Positions 55,087 through 56,187 of a stretch of DNA of 56,187 bases are shown one piece after another. The stretch is from Deltaproteobacteria bacterium. GTDB lineage: Bacteria > Desulfobacterota > Desulfarculia > Adiutricales > JAGVGV01. The stretch spans positions 1 to 56,187 of the forward strand of contig JADFXS010000002.1 in the NCBI GenBank assembly GCA_015233515.1. Reading direction: 5' to 3'. Both the position numbers and the translations under genes were made by a program. Below the pieces are notes generated by a model. It had not been told where the DNA came from, did no database searches, and worked only from the letters and a program-made list of their open reading frames with translations. Positions within the stretch are counted from its first letter, which is position 1. The number at the start of each line of letters is the position of its first letter.

Positions 55087-55251
55087 TTAATTCTGAGTTG
55101 CGGTGTATACGGATTTACTTTCCTTCAAGTCGTTCCTCGACAAATCAGCTGGCTCCTCCAAGGGTAAGGAAGTATCTTGTGCCTGCCCGTTTTCTTCCGG
55201 CTCCACGGGGTCAAGCCGGAAGTCGTAATCGTGCCAATCGTCCTTATACAT
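55087..55251 (-). CDS. Small acidic hypothetical protein
   Basis: A 54-residue protein from ATG 55251 (GGAGAAG upstream): MYKDDWHDYDFRLDPVEPEEN, Pro/Glu-rich and without Cys. Between the nuclease and the zinc-ribbon gene, all in one direction. Family unknown. Confidence 0.4.
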   Translation of the reverse strand: MYKDDWHDYDFRLDPVEPEENGQAQDTSLPLEEPADLSRNDLKESKSVYTATQN

Positions 55252-55264
55252 TGATCTTCTCCTT

Positions 55265-56101
55265 TCAGTTGAGATAACAGGTTTTCTTGAATTGGCAATC
55301 ACCGCACTGCCAGCCGGTATTGCGGTAGAAAATCCGTTGATCGATAGCCCTTAAGACCTCGTTGATGAGCTGGACTAAATGACGATGGTCGGCTTCATTT
55401 CGAACCACGAAGTATTTCTCGAACGCGGGTTGTTTCAGTTTCAAGAGAACGTCGTAGCGGATGACGCAACTTTCCGGCGAGGGCGCCAGACGCATCCGGG
55501 TCATTGCGTATGAGTAGACCGTAGCCTGTAAATCGTAATCCAGGCGCAAACTGGTAAAGCGTTGCCCTGAAGTTTTGAGTTCGCCAACGATGTAGGTCTC
55601 CCCGTCGCTTTCGATCAGGTCAAGAAAACCGGCGAGTTTGACCGGCAGTTTTTCGCCTGGTTGGGACAGGTCCGGCACGCTCACGATAAAAGGAAACTCG
55701 ACAGCCATGATTTGTTGGGGAGAAACCTCGGCATGAAAAAGTCGAAGCAGTTCCGCGCCTTGTTTTCGAAGCGCTTCGAATGAATTCCCGTTCTTGAAGG
55801 ACCACTCCACGCCGGAGCTCTCCATCTCATGTCTAAGGACTTCTTCGAACACTGAGACTACTTGTTCGAGCGCCAAGACCTCACCAGTTTCTTTCAATTT
55901 GAGATAGTAAGCTTCCGCCGCCTTGTGGATCGCGCTGCCTAACACCAAAGCCGCCGGCTTGGTTTCCATTGGAGTGCCCCAGACATACTGATGAGCGTAT
56001 TTCGCCGGGCAAATCAGATAAGCGTTCAATTGCGAATAACTGAGGTGTAATTGTCCCGCCAATTCCTCTCGGTTTACGGGCTTTAAATTTTCCAAGGACA
56101 T
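55265..56101 (-). CDS. PD-(D/E)XK nuclease, RecB/Cas4-like
   Basis: A 278-residue protein with AGGAGG before ATG 56101. Motifs: G-S-A-I-H-K-A-A-E (His of motif I), A-G-F-L-D-L-I (Asp), and G-E-L-K-T (Glu-x-Lys). An N-terminal Cys (C-P-A-K-Y, about residue 31) and three C-terminal Cys (C-G-D-C-x5-C) form an Fe-S cluster set, as in Cas4/AddB. No cas1 or CRISPR array is near, so a recombination nuclease of the element is likely. Confidence 0.88.
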   Translation of the reverse strand: MSLENLKPVNREELAGQLHLSYSQLNAYLICPAKYAHQYVWGTPMETKPAALVLGSAIHKAAEAYYLKLKETGEVLALEQVVSVFEEVLRHEMESSGVEWSFKNGNSFEALRKQGAELLRLFHAEVSPQQIMAVEFPFIVSVPDLSQPGEKLPVKLAGFLDLIESDGETYIVGELKTSGQRFTSLRLDYDLQATVYSYAMTRMRLAPSPESCVIRYDVLLKLKQPAFEKYFVVRNEADHRHLVQLINEVLRAIDQRIFYRNTGWQCGDCQFKKTCYLN

Positions 56102-56187
56102 AATCTCCTCCTTTTAAGGAAAAAGGGGAGCAAGACCGGCGCTTACTCCCCCGTAGTTTTACTTTCAGCGGTTATTAAGCCTGCGGT
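56102..56187. other. Right edge, noncoding
   Basis: 86 bases with only the nuclease gene's ribosome binding site recognised. The island appears to continue beyond the window. Confidence 0.5.

Noticed and set aside
55265..56101. Cas4 as evidence for a CRISPR system
   Set aside because: No cas1, cas2 or repeat array in the window; RecB-like nucleases occur widely in mobile elements.
31145..56187. Second copy of the ssrA 3' end as right attachment site
   Set aside because: Not found by eye anywhere in the island portion shown.

Overview
The window reads as a chromosome segment of an anaerobic, motile Desulfobacterota-type (delta-proteobacterial) bacterium. The evidence is a YceD/L32 pair, a PocR-PAS histidine kinase, Cache-type chemoreceptors, a Tat-exported [NiFe] hydrogenase, an anaerobic sulfatase-maturase-like radical SAM protein and many signalling genes. 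No rRNA or complete tRNA was seen, so the assignment is inference. The core (1 to about 31,140) is moderately GC-rich. From 31,145 to the right edge lies a foreign island inserted at the 3' end of the tmRNA gene; no right end or second attachment site is visible.

Core, left to right: the 5' end of rpmF (apparently broken) behind a YceD-family gene, a TPR protein and an ADP-ribosylglycohydrolase (all minus strand). Next come an acidic protein and a CheA-like protein with a decayed ATP-binding site (plus strand). On the minus strand follow a PocR-PAS kinase and phoB-phoR-phoU. Two tandem chemoreceptors share about 1.1 kb of apparently identical DNA. After them come a GGDEF protein, cysE and an EAL phosphodiesterase with a dead GGDEF domain.

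The most striking core locus is 22,578-26,729. It holds a [NiFe] hydrogenase large subunit that ends exactly at the active-site motif, a Tat-signal small subunit, and then, 29 bases on, a chemoreceptor whose periplasmic domain carries a CxxCH haem c motif. I read this as a candidate hydrogen/redox-sensing chemotaxis operon. A relic of a chemoreceptor tail lies just downstream, followed by a radical SAM gene, an AbrB-like regulator, an NlpC/P60 lipoprotein and tmRNA.

Island: tyrosine integrase and AlpA-like protein; two copies of a ParB-like/methyltransferase/methyltransferase triple fusion; between them a polymerase-like protein with family-A-like motifs, a MerR-like regulator and a small Cys-rich protein; an N-formylglutamate-amidohydrolase-like fusion with an operator-like promoter; a DUF4145 protein; a type III restriction-modification pair headed by three uncharacterised genes, one HEPN-like; and DUF932, a small zinc-ribbon protein and a RecB/Cas4-like nuclease. 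The content suggests an integrative element with its own replication or partition functions plus a defence cargo. No conjugation genes are visible inside the window.
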